64,000 bases of DNA from Oxytricha trifallax (GCA_000711775.1 ARYC01000230.1:28840-92839), one strand, 5' to 3'. Shown: positions 12,901 to 24,060, counted from the stretch's first letter. Notes: generated from the letters alone by a model not told the origin. Made by a program: numbers and translations.

Positions 12901-13060
12901 TGCTATAAATATAATCAATGAATTTTCAAGTTATTTACTTGAATAAATATCAAATTTAGATATATAATGGTTTTATTACGCTGAATTATGAAATTGTATT
13001 TTGTCTTATAAATAAAAAATATAATAAAAAAATTCTAGAAATAATGTTATAAAGGACAGA
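6990..13060. other. Long AT-rich germline spacer
   Basis: About 6 kb of very AT-rich sequence without a coding island I can support. Long frames exist only because TGA is the single stop. Slightly richer patches near 11.88-12.10 and 12.54-12.70 kb may be gene remnants but show no recognisable motif. A perfect hairpin lies at 8119-8164, and a small inverted repeat (AGGGACT/AGTCCCT) near 9395-9420. Confidence 0.6.
8119..8164. repeat. Perfect 17-bp hairpin
   Basis: AAAGTGGGGCAAAAGTA and its exact reverse complement flank a 12-base loop. It stands out as a GC-rich stem in AT-rich DNA. A similar but imperfect hairpin with AAAGTGGGGC lies near 63036. Perhaps a solo MITE end or a minimal foldback. 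Confidence 0.8.
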
Positions 13061-13077
13061 CTAAATAATATATAGAC

Positions 13078-14625
13078 TTATCGAAAGCAGCCATACAAGC
13101 ACCTATGACAACTTCTGAAATTATAGGGTGAGCATGGGAGATTCTTGTGGTATCCTCAGCATAAACACCATAATCCATACCAAAGGCACCTTCAGCAATT
13201 ATCTCACCAGTTATTTATAAATTAAAATTTAAGATATTTGTTATCAATATTTTACTTCATTATTCATTAGTCAATATTTCAACTAAACCTCCTATATCAT
13301 TGTTTGATCCTGCTCTGATATTAGTTTAAATTTTTAATAATCCTTATAAGTTTTACCATTCCTGCTTATTTCATTTTTTTCAATATATCTTTATAACTGA
13401 ATTGATTTCTAAATAAGTATCAATAACTTCAGAAATTGCAGCATAATATACATAACTTCCTTCTCCTGGAATTTACTCAACAGCCACTATACTTTCATCT
13501 TCAGCATAATATGTTAAGATTTTTCCTTTTATCACATGATCAATAGCAAATATATTTGTAATATGAGTTTATCAGTGATTATTGGCTTCTACCTTTGCAT
13601 ATATGACAACTGCAATGACAACTTTATCAAGCTGAAAGCCGGCTGTGTAGGCTCGTCTGCCTGCAGCTACTAATTCAACATCTAATTTATGTGTCTCTTT
13701 CTTGCCAGTATCCATATGTTCAATATTTACATCTGAGGTATTGGGGCCACTTCTGCCAGAAAGAACATTAGTTTTTAGAATGAATTACATTCCTTGATTC
13801 TCGAGAGATTTCATTATTTAAATTGACAAATACGTATCAAAGAGTGGATATATCTCATCCATGTTGACTAATTCAGTGACTTCAGTATAATATCAGAATA
13901 GATTTTTAGAAGCTCAAGACCAATAACACAAGTGCGGACAAAAAACATAGATTTAGAGCTTTTTCAATGAAAGTTCTCTGATTGATTACACGATATATAT
14001 CTCATTAGTGGTTTCGCAGAGATTGGTATTAGATAACTTCTATTTGCTATTATATTTTCAGCCTTAATTCTTACAATTACTCAAGCAATTAAAAGTCAAT
14101 ATCTATCTAATTCTTTGTAGTAAACTCGCTATGAACCTTGGCATAGTTCACTTAGTTCTTCTTCAAAAGAACTATATTCCACAGGTTAATTAGTCATCAC
14201 ATTTTATTTTTCTTTAACTATGAATAATCCATTTCTATATTTTTGGTAATTATAAACACTAACTCTTAATTATTAAAATATAATTGGTATATATATACTT
14301 ATTTCTTTGAACTAAGTTTTCCATCGTGAAACTTGTGAATCAAATTTAGATATTCCCAGAGAGTGATACTTCCTACATTTAAGCAAGTGCCTCTTAATTA
14401 TATCATAAATTTTATAAGATTTGCCTAACTTTTTAATGCAAATTATTTTTAGTCCCTACTTTCCTGCTTTAATCGCAGACACATAACTTTTAATTACTGA
14501 ATAAGTGAGTAGTTACTATTAACATCCAGTATCTACTCTTATCACAGCTAAATCGTACTGCTTGACACCTAAAGAAGACATTCTCATTCGCAAGATCAGC
14601 GAAGTTTGGTTTTGTCTCTTAAACA
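13078..14625 (-). pseudogene. Dihydrolipoamide dehydrogenase-like pseudogene A
   Basis: Broken minus-strand copy of E3, the FAD flavoprotein that reoxidises lipoamide in 2-oxoacid dehydrogenase complexes. Recognisable pieces are in collinear order: SSLGVKQYDLAVI (N-terminal FAD site, its Gly motif lost), YVSAIKAGKQGLK, GTCLNVGS (redox-active site, second Cys replaced by Ser), IGLELLKIYSD, IMKSLENQGMQF, VAAGRRAYTAGFQLD, IFAIDHVIKGK, AEDESIVAVEQIPGEG, RAGSNNDIGGLVEILTN, and GEIIAEGAFGMDYG with ISHAHPIISE at the C-terminus. AT-rich gaps and frameshifts separate them; some gaps could be IESs. Loss of the second active-site Cys and of the Gly motif argues for a dead copy. A related copy lies at 27.0-28.3 kb. 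Confidence 0.82.
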
Positions 14626-14852
14626 AAAAGACAATTGAGGATAGTTACAAATTTATAGTTTAGATTATAAAGCAAGAAATTAATTCTGTGATTACATTAT
14701 AATGCTTATTTTAATAGTATAATATAGTAATTTTTTCATAACATAAGCATATAAACCCCAAAACTCCATAAGATAAAAATTGTAGTCATTTTTATGTTAA
14801 GTAAAGTAATAAATCAAGAGTAAGGGAATAAGTTATATATTTTTAGTAATAA

Positions 14853-16254
14853 TCAGAAGTCATTAAACTCCTAAATTTCAATTATTTTTTATGACACTTT
14901 GTCAAAAAGAAGTGGTCTGCTACCAATTAAAACAAATCTTACATTTTCATTGCCTTAGTTGATCCTAAGCAAAGTTTGGGCCAAAGATTATTAGGAACTA
15001 TCTTGTTACTAATTCTTAAATTTTCTTGCCTCATTTTAATCTTAAATAGCTTTTTATGTTTATTCGTGCTAGATCTACGAATTTGGCTCTTAATTTTGTT
15101 TTTCTCCATTTTTTTCATTACTTTCAGTTCTTAATCCCATTTATTTAACATCATTGGTAATAGTTAAAACATTTTTGTTAACACTTTTTTTGAAATCAGA
15201 TAGCAACTTATTTACCTGATCAATAGTAGATTCTGGGTTTTTTGAAAGTTCATTTATTTGGGCATTCTTACCTTTTAATTACGAAGTTACTTCAGCTACG
15301 AACGATAGGTACCATTCCTCTAATAAATGCAGAGTTGTTGAGGTCTCCTCTATTTTAGAATTTACTCTCTTGTTGTACTCCACAATATTTTCTATATTAT
15401 TGGCAAGAGATTCCTGTGATGCTACCCCAAGAGTTGGGGTCTTCTTTTTTATATCTTCGACAAGCATTTTAAACTTCATCTATATTTCATCCTTGCCGTT
15501 CTGCACTATTTCTTAAATCTCAGGTATGTTCAAAATTTTATTTTGATTTTATAGTTCCTCAACAGCCTCAACAACTTGACTTAATTTGTCGTTAAATTTT
15601 TTATATAGTTCAGTTTCTAGAATTTCAGGATTGTTTCTGATTAAATTCTCATACATTTCTCTTATTTTATCTTCTTCAAATTATTTATAGTTATCAGAGA
15701 TAATTCCTCCCACTTTTTCAATATTTAGGTATGTGCCATCTGAGTCAGAATTACTGTCTTCTGTCTCTGTCTTATCTTATTTGGAATTTAAGGACTCTAA
15801 TTCAAATTTAACTGTGTTTGGGGTTTTCTAATTACTTTATGGTGTTAATAATTCACTGTCACTTTGATATTTTTAATTTTATCCGCTGTCATGTTGAATA
15901 TTTTATTTAATTTTTAGAGCTTTTGTTTTAGGTGAAGAAATTTGCATTACAGGAGTTGGTGTTTTACTTTCACTTTTTCTAGCGTTTAATGTTTTAATAA
16001 GCCAGTTCTTATGTTAATCAATCGGTTCTTGTCCAAATCTTTTTTACAATTCTAATTTTACTTCCTTATAAGACTTAACCCCTAAAATCTTTTGCTTTTT
16101 TATAGTCAAATATTTTAGCTTTAATGGCCTCTTAATCTAAGTCTCAATTATTAATTTCATTTCTAAACTACGAAGTTTCCTTTGAAGTTTGATAGCCCGA
16201 ATCATCTGATTTGGTTAGAGAATTTTACTTTTACGACGACTATGTCTTGCTCAT
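14853..16254 (-). CDS. DEK-C-like and coiled-coil protein, third gene of element
   Basis: A frame of about 467 codons ending at TGA 14853-14855, only about 85 bp from the left telomeric end and pointing to it, as the 57-kDa gene does in TBE. Start MSKTQSSQKQNSLTKSDDSG. Residues about 40-95 (AIKAKIFDYKKAK, then ILGVKSYKEVKLELQKRFGQ and HKNWLIKTLN) resemble a DEK C-terminal-type DNA-binding domain. A Ser/Thr/Asp-rich linker follows (TETEDSNSDSDGTY), then long predicted helices (DKLSQVVEAVEELQNQNK, NNIENIVEYNKRVNSKIEE). There is one in-frame TGA near residue 37 and one frame change near residue 53; the rest is unbroken. Possibly a chromatin or DNA-binding accessory of the transposon. The DEK-C call is by eye and tentative. 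Confidence 0.55.
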
Positions 16255-17039
16255 TGTTAATCTTATTAATTACTAAAATTCTTAGGTTTATATAGCTTAT
16301 TCGACTACTAAAATAGGTATCACTTATATTCTGGATTTAATCACTAAGAAACCTTAAAGGCAACATAGATACTTTTACTAAATTATTAATTAAGTACCAC
16401 ATTGATTCATTAATTAAAAGTTAATTTAAAAATATTTAAATACTAAAATTAGCAACTTCCCTTAAAACTCTAACAAAGTCATACAAATTCATACAAAGTC
16501 AAACAAAATCATACAAACTCATACAAAATCATACAAACTCATACAAATAAAAAGTTTTGGGGAAAATATTCTTGGTTTAATTTTCTGATTTTCTAAGATT
16601 CATGTAATAAAATAATAATTAAAGTTATATTTGCCACTAATGAAAGTTAATAAGGGGTGAACAGTAAAAATGTTTTTAATGAAAAAAAATTTCAAAATCT
16701 AAATGCAAAATTTTAATTAGAGATTATACAAAGCCATTGAAGGTTCTACACATAACTTCTATAAATAAACTACACTTATAAATAAACAATACCTATAAAT
16801 AGTCATAGAAATGATATATTTTGTTTGACTGTTTAATTAAATCACTTTTATTATAAAACTTGCTTAAGAGCTATTAATTAAACATAAATTAGAAAATAAT
16901 TTTAAGTTTTAATTAGTAAAAATTTACAAATAAACAATTCATACAATAACTTATAATTTTTTACCAAAGTGTTTTTAACTGAATTAACAAGAATTAAAAC
17001 TTTAAAATCATAAAGTTAGTATTCTATTAAATAGGGTCT
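16255..17039. other. AT-rich spacer with short tandem repeats
   Basis: Near 16475-16548 the units TCATACAAA and CTCATACAAA repeat about seven times with small variations. The rest is AT-rich without a gene I can support. It lies between the two minus-strand genes of the putative element and may hold the promoter of the 14853-16254 gene. Confidence 0.55.
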
Positions 17040-17833
17040 ATCCCTTGGACATTCCCTTAGCCATTTATAACTCCTTAATCATGAAGTTACATGACAAGAG
17101 ACTTGTAGTTGAGAAGTTCGTCTATTTGATTTTTCATCTAGCCCATTTCATCTCTTACTCTTTTATTTTAATCCAAAAATTTCCTCTTTGAAGAATTGTT
17201 ATTTGCCTCAAGCATTTTTCCTCCTCTTAAATGTTCTATCTGGCTTTTCTTTTAGTACTTTGTTTGATTAGATAGGCCGATCTACCCTTATGTACTAAAA
17301 AGTATAAATGACAACAATAACATACCACTATAGTTAAGAGAGCCATTCAACGCTTAAATAAATTCGGGCTTCATATGCACTAATGAGTTTTAAGATTAAT
17401 CGAGTCGTTGTCTTCTGTCTTATTTAGCTTTCAGAATATTTCGTTAATACCTTAGGTGTCAAGGGACAGTAGGACATCGGTAATCTACTTCTTATCGAGG
17501 TGGAGCCAGTTCTGCCTGATCGGGAAGGTATCTAAGCAAACTGGGTTTTGTAATACGTATTCAAGAAAATCATCTCCTGTAAGTCCCTCAATCTGAGGTA
17601 CTGCTGCAACTACCACATCACACCTCTTCAAATACAATAAATGTTAATTTTGTAATTGTTTACCTCTTTTTCACCAGTGAGAATACTCCTGAAAAAATAA
17701 ATATTTGTGCATTTGACTTTCGGGAAGTATGCACCACACTCTGACACAAAAAGTCATATAGTTCTTTTTTACTGCCTATTTTTTCTCGAACTTTATTTAC
17801 ATGAATTTATTGAAGCTGGTTGCTAATTTCCAT
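17040..17833 (-). CDS. 22-kDa-family gene of the 14.8-21.2 kb element
   Basis: ATG at 17833 starts MEISNQLQQIHVNKVREKIG followed by SKKELYDFL, matching the start of the TBE 22-kDa gene (RSKEDLIDIW). Removing a 40-bp intervening sequence (17629-17668) joins FSLVKKR to CDVVVAAVPQIEGLTGDD and leaves a clean frame of 120 residues to TGA 17431-17433; VLLSLDTQGINEIF aligns by eye with the TBE VLATLKPEYLNEVI. Past this TGA coding continues in other frames: VHMKPEFIQALNGSLNYSG, a second gap of 30 bp near 17315-17345, then a coiled coil (LDQNKRVRDEMGQMKNQIDE). So either the gene ends at 17431 or a further interruption lies there. Divergent to the transposase gene at 18039. Function unknown. Confidence 0.6.
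17629..17668 (-). other. 40-bp intervening sequence: IES-like or intron
   Basis: Flanked by direct repeats of 7 bp (AAGAGGT on the minus strand, at 17622-17628 and 17662-17668), as expected for pointers of a germline IES. Its removal restores the reading frame exactly. Because of the repeat, the same product arises if it is a 40-nt GT-AG intron (GTAAAC...GAAGAG), so both remain possible. Confidence 0.6.
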
Positions 17834-18038
17834 TTTTTAATAATTGTTGTCAAATATTGTAGTCTTTTCTAATTATATATAGAAATAAATTAATTAAAAT
17901 TAAAAGTTTTAGTAATTATACATTTTAGCCAAAGATGTAAGTCTATTTGGTTTGATCTGAAAACCTTATAAAAGATAAAGTTTAGAATAAAGGTAATTAA
18001 CTTTTGTTCTTTATAGGGAACCCTAAACGAAATCGTAG

Positions 18039-20406
18039 ATGGATTAAAATGATATTAGATATTATTTCAAAAGCTAAAAGCATGAGGATATAAGTGATGA
18101 ACACGATGATCTCAGCTCATAATCCTAATAGCCAGAATAAGCTTAAGAGTTAGATTCTAAACCCTTATCCCAATCTACTCAAATTATTCATAAAGAAGTC
18201 CCAAATTTAAATGATATTCAGATATATCAGGTTTCAAGAGCTACTATCTAATAGCTTGAAGAGCGTTGTATTGATTAAATAAAAGAAAAAATATACTCTG
18301 CTGTGATTTTAGACCCAAAGAAAGCTGTTGATTTAAATTCAAATCGGAGAAATGAAGTTGGAACATTATCTATAAAAGAAATTTAAAGTCTGAGGGAATA
18401 AGTTGATATGCTTCTTTGTGAGAAATAATAAAATTCAACTATAAATTAACAAATTGTCAATATACCAGAAAGAACCTGGGCTGTACCTAACCTAATAAAT
18501 TTTTAGTCTTAATTATATAGTTAATCCTAAAGTGTAAGTAGAAGTTTACTTTATATTTTTGGTTAAATTAATGATTTTAGGAATATAAGTTGATAAGGAA
18601 CAGTGATTTTAATAGGAGAAATCCCATTTTAGTTCTTAAAAAGCTCTCTCTTTATTTAGCAAAAGTGGATGTAAATAGTCATACCTGATTTATAGGCTGA
18701 AAATAACCTGATATAAGTTGAAAAACATTCTTACTATCAATAAGGATAAATTGTAGGATGTTCATGACTTAAAAGGTATAAATGACCAAGGCTTAATTTC
18801 ATGTATCTAAACAATCCTAGATAAATGTGCCTCTTCAGGAGAACAGTTCAAATCAGTTAAGTAACTCCAAAGTATAATTAAAAATAGGCTTAATCAAACA
18901 CTCTCTTGTTCAAAAATACGGAAAATTGTAAAGTACAAACTAGGATATTCTTTTAAGAAAGTTTTCTAAATTGATTAAAGAACCAACGGTCTTAATTGTT
19001 TACTCTATAGACAAATAGCATCTAAGTTTTATATTGAATAAATAACTCGATAAAAGATCATTATTAATATAGATGAGAGCAGCCTTTAGCAACAGTCTTA
19101 TTAGTATAAAAGTTGGAGTTTGAAAAATAAAAGAAACTGTTCAGACAGACAAGTGAGAATGTATGGAGTTAATATAATAGCGGCTATTGGCAGTGATAAC
19201 ACTTTTAGCTTTTAGCTAAATATTGAGAAGTCAAACAGTGAAACATTTTCCAATTTTATTCTGAACCTTATATAGCATCTAAATAATTAAAGACCCTAGT
19301 GGAGAAATGATTCTATATTACTTTTAGATAATCATGATATTTTTTGAATAAAGTAAATTGTATTTTATAATTAAAAATAATAAATTCAAAATTCAAAATG
19401 GTGATGCAGAAGATGAGCTCTGTGTTCATTAAAAATGTAAGTTACAATAAATATATTTAACATTTAATTTTTATAGGGGTTGCACCTGCCAAGAGCAAAA
19501 GTAGAAGTAGACTTAAGACTGACAGAGGAGCTAAAAAAAATTGAGAAAAATTTACACTCATGCTGATGGTTCAAGATACGAAGGAAAATAACAAGATGAC
19601 TGGCAAAAAATTAAGATATAAATTATTCATTTCTATAATTCATAATTGATTTATTATAAATTAATGTTGTAATTAACTTTATTTTCTTTAAAAAATATCA
19701 TGAATGCTATTGTAGAAATACATTTGAATTTGGAAAATTAATTATAATTAATTTAATAATTAATCAAAATCGTGGCAGTTTAAGTTGGCCAATTTGAACG
19801 ATCTTGGTCTCATTTGATAGAGAATAAAAAATTAACTGGACTTTACTGTTGGCGGTACTATTTTATCGCATCCTTGGAGTGAGATAACTTCACTTTAATG
19901 TGAGGGTATAATTTAATGAATTTAGAGTGAGTTTAATTAAAGTCAAGTTATCTCGCTCCAGGGATGCGATAAAATAGTACCGCCAATAGTAAAGTCCAGC
20001 TAATTTTGAATTCTCTATCAAATGAGACCAAGATCGTTCAAATTGGCCAACTTAAACTGCCACGATTTTGATTTATTATTAATTTAATTATAATTAATTT
20101 TCCAAATTCAAATGTATTTCTACAATACCTATCATCGAAGTCTATTTATTCATTACTAGAAAACTTAGACTTCTACAAATTCCCATTAAGTACTTGGGGC
20201 CATACTAGTTCGATCTAACCCCAATCGAGAAGTGTTTTTCTTATATTAAAAGGAATATCAACTTTAGGACTCACAAAGATGATAGGATGTAATTCTTAAG
20301 ATAATTAGGGCAAGAAATGTCATATTTTAAGTTTGATTGGGCTAGCTCATGCTTCATAAATACTCTACACAAAGCTATAAAGGCTTTGAATCTATAATAA
20401 ATTTGA
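18039..20406 (+). CDS. DDE transposase with Gln-rich N-terminus, interrupted
   Basis: ATG 18039 opens MDQNDIRYYFKSQKHEDISD and a Gln/Ser-rich region (SSQSQQPEQAQELDSKPLSQ). A 47-nt GTAAGT...TTTTAG intron (18534-18580) joins in phase 0 to EYKLIRNSDFNRRNPILVLK. After a frame change near 18690 comes a helical DNA-binding part (LSCSKIRKIVKYKLGYSFKK). The catalytic core shows Asp 1 in IIINIDESSLQQQSY (near 19065), Asp 2 in ILLLDNHDI (near 19335) and, after an insertion of about 0.8 kb, YLGPYQFDLTPIEKCFSYIK (near 20195-20255) with the Glu. It ends at TGA 20404-20406. Tc1/mariner-type fold by motif. Apart from the insertion and one shift the frame is well kept. The copy at 29-30.5 kb shares the PYQ(F/Y)...P(I/V)EK signature. 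Confidence 0.75.
18534..18580 (+). other. Spliceosomal-type intron, 47 nt
   Basis: GTAAGTAGAA...GATTTTAG. Exon 1 from ATG 18039 is exactly 165 codons, so the intron is in phase 0, and without its removal an in-frame TGA follows at once. It supports expression of this gene as mRNA. Confidence 0.7.
19385..19625 (+). pseudogene. MORN-repeat gene fragment inside the transposase gene
   Basis: The translation includes a MORN-like unit, YTHADGSRYEGKQQDDWQ (near 19555-19605), and earlier NGDAEDELCVHQKC. A GT-AG stretch (about 19437-19479) may be an intron or IES. MORN repeats (YADGSRYEGxW pattern) are common in ciliate proteins. The piece sits between transposase motifs DNHDI and YLGPYQF, so it came by insertion or is a misplaced macronuclear-destined segment. 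Not long enough to name a gene. Confidence 0.4.
19708..20127. repeat. 420-bp foldback element in transposase gene
   Basis: Two arms of about 185 bp are near-perfect inverted copies: TATTGTAGAAATACATTTG at 19708 and its complement ending at 20127; inner landmarks CAAAATCGTGGCAGTTTAAG and CGCATCCTTGGAGTGAGATA recur inverted as CTGCCACGATTTTG and ctcgctCCAGGGATGCG. A loop of about 40 bp separates the arms. No coding capacity. It separates the last two catalytic motifs of the transposase gene and would form a long hairpin in transcripts. Confidence 0.9.
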
Positions 20407-21219
20407 TTTGTAAAATGAAAAAATGAGAATTAATAGCCTAAAGCCTTTAAAAGAAAATAAAAACTAACAAGAAACTAATCCGAAAACTGTTTTATTCAAG
20501 GTGATCAATTCCTAAAAGTACAGTTTAAAAAATTATTTTAAACATAAATTCATAATTAAGAGAACAAGATAATCTAATCTAAAAAACCACGAAATGAAAG
20601 TACAAGTAAGTCTATAAAAACAGCAAATCTCTGAATTTTTACTTAGTTAAATTTTTATAAATTCTTGATAAAATATTTAAAATTTAAGTTATATTAGTTT
20701 AAAAAAACCAAGATTAGGTTTATTAAAAACTATTAAAAGCATTATGAACAATTAAAATGTCAGCTAAACATATTTTAGCTTAATTCAATGAAAAAATGGA
20801 AAAAATTGAATCTAAAAGCTTTATCTAAATTTTATTTTTGTAAGAGTTACATTTTAATAGTATAAAAATCAGAAATTTATTTGCTTTAAAATAAAAAGCT
20901 ACTTTTTATTAGCTCCTCAGCTAAATAAAATATTATTCGATATTAAATAAATTTTTTTTTAAAAATTCAAGACCTAAGTATTGCTTAAAAAAGTAAATTT
21001 TACATAATATTGTATGTACCTCTTATATATATATATATATTCCTAAAGAAAAAATAGAAATAAATTATTAGTCTCTTTAATCTCATATTCAAATTTTATG
21101 AAACTCAAATTAAGAATGGAAGTTGATTTTTATAAATTTAAAAAAAATCAATACTTACATCATAATTTACCCCAAAATATCAATAATCAAACAATTTTTT
21201 ATAAAAAGTATGCTTGGAA
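20407..21219. other. AT-rich stretch before the right telomeric block
   Basis: Very AT-rich, with a short (TA)n run near 21026-21040. No gene seen. If the element border at 21231 is right, this is its non-coding right arm. Confidence 0.5.
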
Positions 21220-21233
21220 GGGGTTTTTGGGAT

Positions 21234-21821
21234 GAGCTTATAAGCTCAATTTATTCGGGCTAATAAGACCATTCATTGTTTTAATTGTTAAAACCTATAA
21301 ACAAACTTTATATATTAAAATGATTCAAATTGTTTCCTATAGCTAAATTTATTGAGATATTAATGTTCATTAAAATGGCATTTTACTTATATGAAATTTT
21401 TATGAAACTATACTTAAAAAAACTCACAAAACTCAAAGTAGTTCATAATTTATTTATATTTAAAAATTTCTCATTTCTAATACTTTAAATGCAAATGTTT
21501 GACATAAAAAATTAAATATTTTTCCGAGCTTATAAGCTCAATAATACTGGGCTTATAAGCCCGTTAAATGATGAAAATGCATTTATAGATTTATAGTACC
21601 TAATGGACATGGTTTATTGATAGCGACAAAATCTTCAAAATATCATATTGAAATTAATTATACTAATAAGTTTAATAATTTTAGCATAGATATACAATGA
21701 ATGAGCAAACGAATATATAAATTTATAAAAATGAATAATTTCAATATACAAAAATCCCCCACAAAAAAATCTTAGATAATTAAATATAGCTTATACGCTC
21801 ATTCAAATTGGGCGTATAAGC
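21234..21821. repeat. Cluster of GC-tipped palindromes
   Basis: Palindromes GAGCTTATAAGCTC (21234-21247 and 21526-21539), GGGCTTATAAGCCC (21549-21562) and a stem GCTTATACGC/GCGTATAAGC (21789-21798/21812-21821) share the core GCTTATAAGC. They lie in AT-rich DNA just outside the right telomeric block. They could be protein-binding or recombination sites, or ends of small elements. Confidence 0.8.
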
Positions 21822-22108
21822 CCTTCAAAATATAAATATAAACAAATAAATAATTTAAGAATGTTAATTAATTTTTAATCATAGATTTGTTCTTATTCTC
21901 ATTTAATACATAAATTGATTTATATTTTACAAATTTTACTTTATATACAAATCTAATGATAAATTTCTTAATTTAAACTTTTAATTTCATTCATATTTTA
22001 TTTAAAGGGTTTATAAATGTATAACAATAACATAAACTTAATTTAATTATTTAGAGACTACTAATTGACTCTGTTTATAGTAAAAATTAGTAAAATATTA
22101 CTGAAGTA

Positions 22109-23251
22109 ATGGTTGATTTATTCCAGACAAGCAAACACTTAAGAAATCAGAAGAAAGCATCCTTTAATAAAGTGGGTATAATAGATAATATTGCATTTAT
22201 CATCAGCAAATATAAAGCTTATTTTATAATATATAACTTTAACAAAAGAAGAATGATATTTTATACACAGTTGTGCTTGCGTCAAACCTTGAGTATTTGG
22301 ATTGATTCGCATTACTGTTTATCGCTAAGAAAAGCGAAAAGATTAAGCTAATTAGACCAATAACTGTTGAATTTCAGTAAATGTAGTGTCAAATACGGGT
22401 TATTGATTCATAGTGTAAGAGAAAGAAAATAAGTAATATTGCTTAATATATGGATGCACTGTGCGTAGAAATTAATAATTAAATTGAAAGTAGTCACTCA
22501 AAGCCATATTTATCTATTTAAATAGCTAATGCTCCATTAAAAGCGAAAGTACTGAGTAATCATGCAAGGGAAAAGAGAAATTGGATGTAGATAATACAGA
22601 GTATCTTGGAGTTATCACCCGTAAGACTCTAATGCTTAATAATCCTGAATCCCATTGCTTTTTTAAATAAAAAACTCATGCTTTGCTATGGCATTTGACA
22701 AATGTTATATCAATTATGTATTTATTCATAAAACAAATATTAAGAATAAGTAGTTAATCCCTAAAGTGATGTAGAAAATTCAGCTGTCTATGATAGAGAA
22801 AATGACAGCATTGAATCTATAAACTTTAATGACTCCTCTTATGAAGAGTAAGTACTAAATAATTTTCATGAGTTATCTCAGAAATCATTAATAAGCATAT
22901 ATCAAGATTTATTTATATAAACAATTGACACAATAAAGTCTTCAAATAAAAAGAAGTCATAAATATCGATGGACATATCCAAAGAATTTGATAAATATCA
23001 AACAATAATTATACAATAGAACTCAAAATCTTCGTAGTATCTTTGAATTTAAACGATTAAAACCCATTATATGAAGACATTGAAGAGATATATTCACAGC
23101 TAAAAACGTATATTTAGATCAGAAATACTTATGAATCAATATAATGGAGGATATTACTGATTAATTTGCATTTAATTTCTAAGAAATTGCTCCATTTAAT
23201 GACAAGTCTCTAATTAAAAAATATTAAAAAACTAGAATAGTTATATTTTGA
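22109..23251 (+). pseudogene. Plus-strand coding island, unknown, frames broken
   Basis: A chain of coding-like pieces in changing frames: MVDLFQTSKHLRNQKKASFN (22109), ISNIAQYMDALCVEINNQIE (near 22430), KLDVDNTEYLGVITRKTLML (near 22580), SDVENSAVYDRENDSIESIN (near 22765), and MEDITDQFAFNFQEIAPFND ending at TGA near 23251. The piecewise frames suggest short IESs or decay. No domain recognised; the acidic/Gln-rich composition does not point to a family. Confidence 0.35.
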
Positions 23252-23412
23252 ATAACTTATTTTATATTCTAATGGGACTTCAATTTTCCTATTATAATTC
23301 ATATTAGTTTTTATATTTTCTTTCTCAGTCTTTATGTATAATCTAGTAATTATTATTATTATTTTTTAATATTTTAAATAATCATTTTTTAGTATATATT
23401 CCTTTTACAATC

Positions 23413-24060
23413 TTGAGAAATGCATTAAACTTCTTAATAATTATTTTGGATAAATCTACAGCATTGTTATGCAATCATAAATACATAATAAGAAAAGATA
23501 AACTCTATATTTGCTTATTCATAGAATTATACATATTTAAAGAAGCATGCATGATCAAGAAAGGCACAAAAGATGCAGCTAAATATCAGCATAAGTCCTT
23601 CCCATAAGGCAATAGAAGTGAATAAGCTCAATGCTGAAGCTACTCCGTTCAGTATATGGATTAAACACCTTGAATAGATTGAATTATATGCATCGAGAGT
23701 CAAAGTGTGAAACTATCTGATAGTATCTATTTGGCATGCTTAAACCCTGGTGTTAATATCCATACAGCATTAAATAACAACAATATAAATAAATAGATTA
23801 ATTAAAGAGGAAATATTGATTTAAATCTTTTGTCTAATTGTTATATTTTTTATTAATTAGTTTTTTTAATTATTTTACTTTGTTATTAATATTTTATTGT
23901 CTTTGATGCTAAGTGGATAGTTGTCACACCCATAATTATGGAAGAAATACTTGATAGTAATATGCAATAAATGATACTTCAAGAAAAGGCCTCAAGATAA
24001 GTTGCCTATCCCAATATCTACCATTAAAAAATGAAAATATCAATAAAAATAACATATTAT
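23413..24060 (+). pseudogene. Further plus-strand coding pieces, unknown
   Basis: Pieces include MIKKGTKDAAKYQHKSFP (within 23413-23660), LSDSIYLACLNPGVNIHTAL (near 23710-23770) and AKWIVVTPIIMEEILDSNMQ (near 23915-23975), separated by AT-rich gaps. They may be segments of the same split gene as 22109-23251. No family recognised. Confidence 0.25.

Larger units (their letters stand above)
14753..21231. mobile_element. Putative telomere-ended transposon with three genes
   Basis: Bounded on the left by AAACCCCAAAACTCC (14753-14767) and on the right by GGGGTTTTTGGG (21220-21231), both oriented like TBE ends. Inside are a DEK-C-like/coiled-coil gene (-), a 22-kDa-family gene (-) and a DDE transposase gene (+). 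Gene order mirrors TBE (third gene next to a terminus, 22-kDa gene, transposase) but two orientations differ. Subterminal repeats are not clearly alike, so the borders are an inference. Confidence 0.5.

Noticed and set aside
16470-16550. CRISPR-like repeat array from the TCATACAAA units
   Set aside because: Units are 9-15 bp, directly adjacent and imperfect; there are no spacers of constant length. It is a simple tandem repeat.
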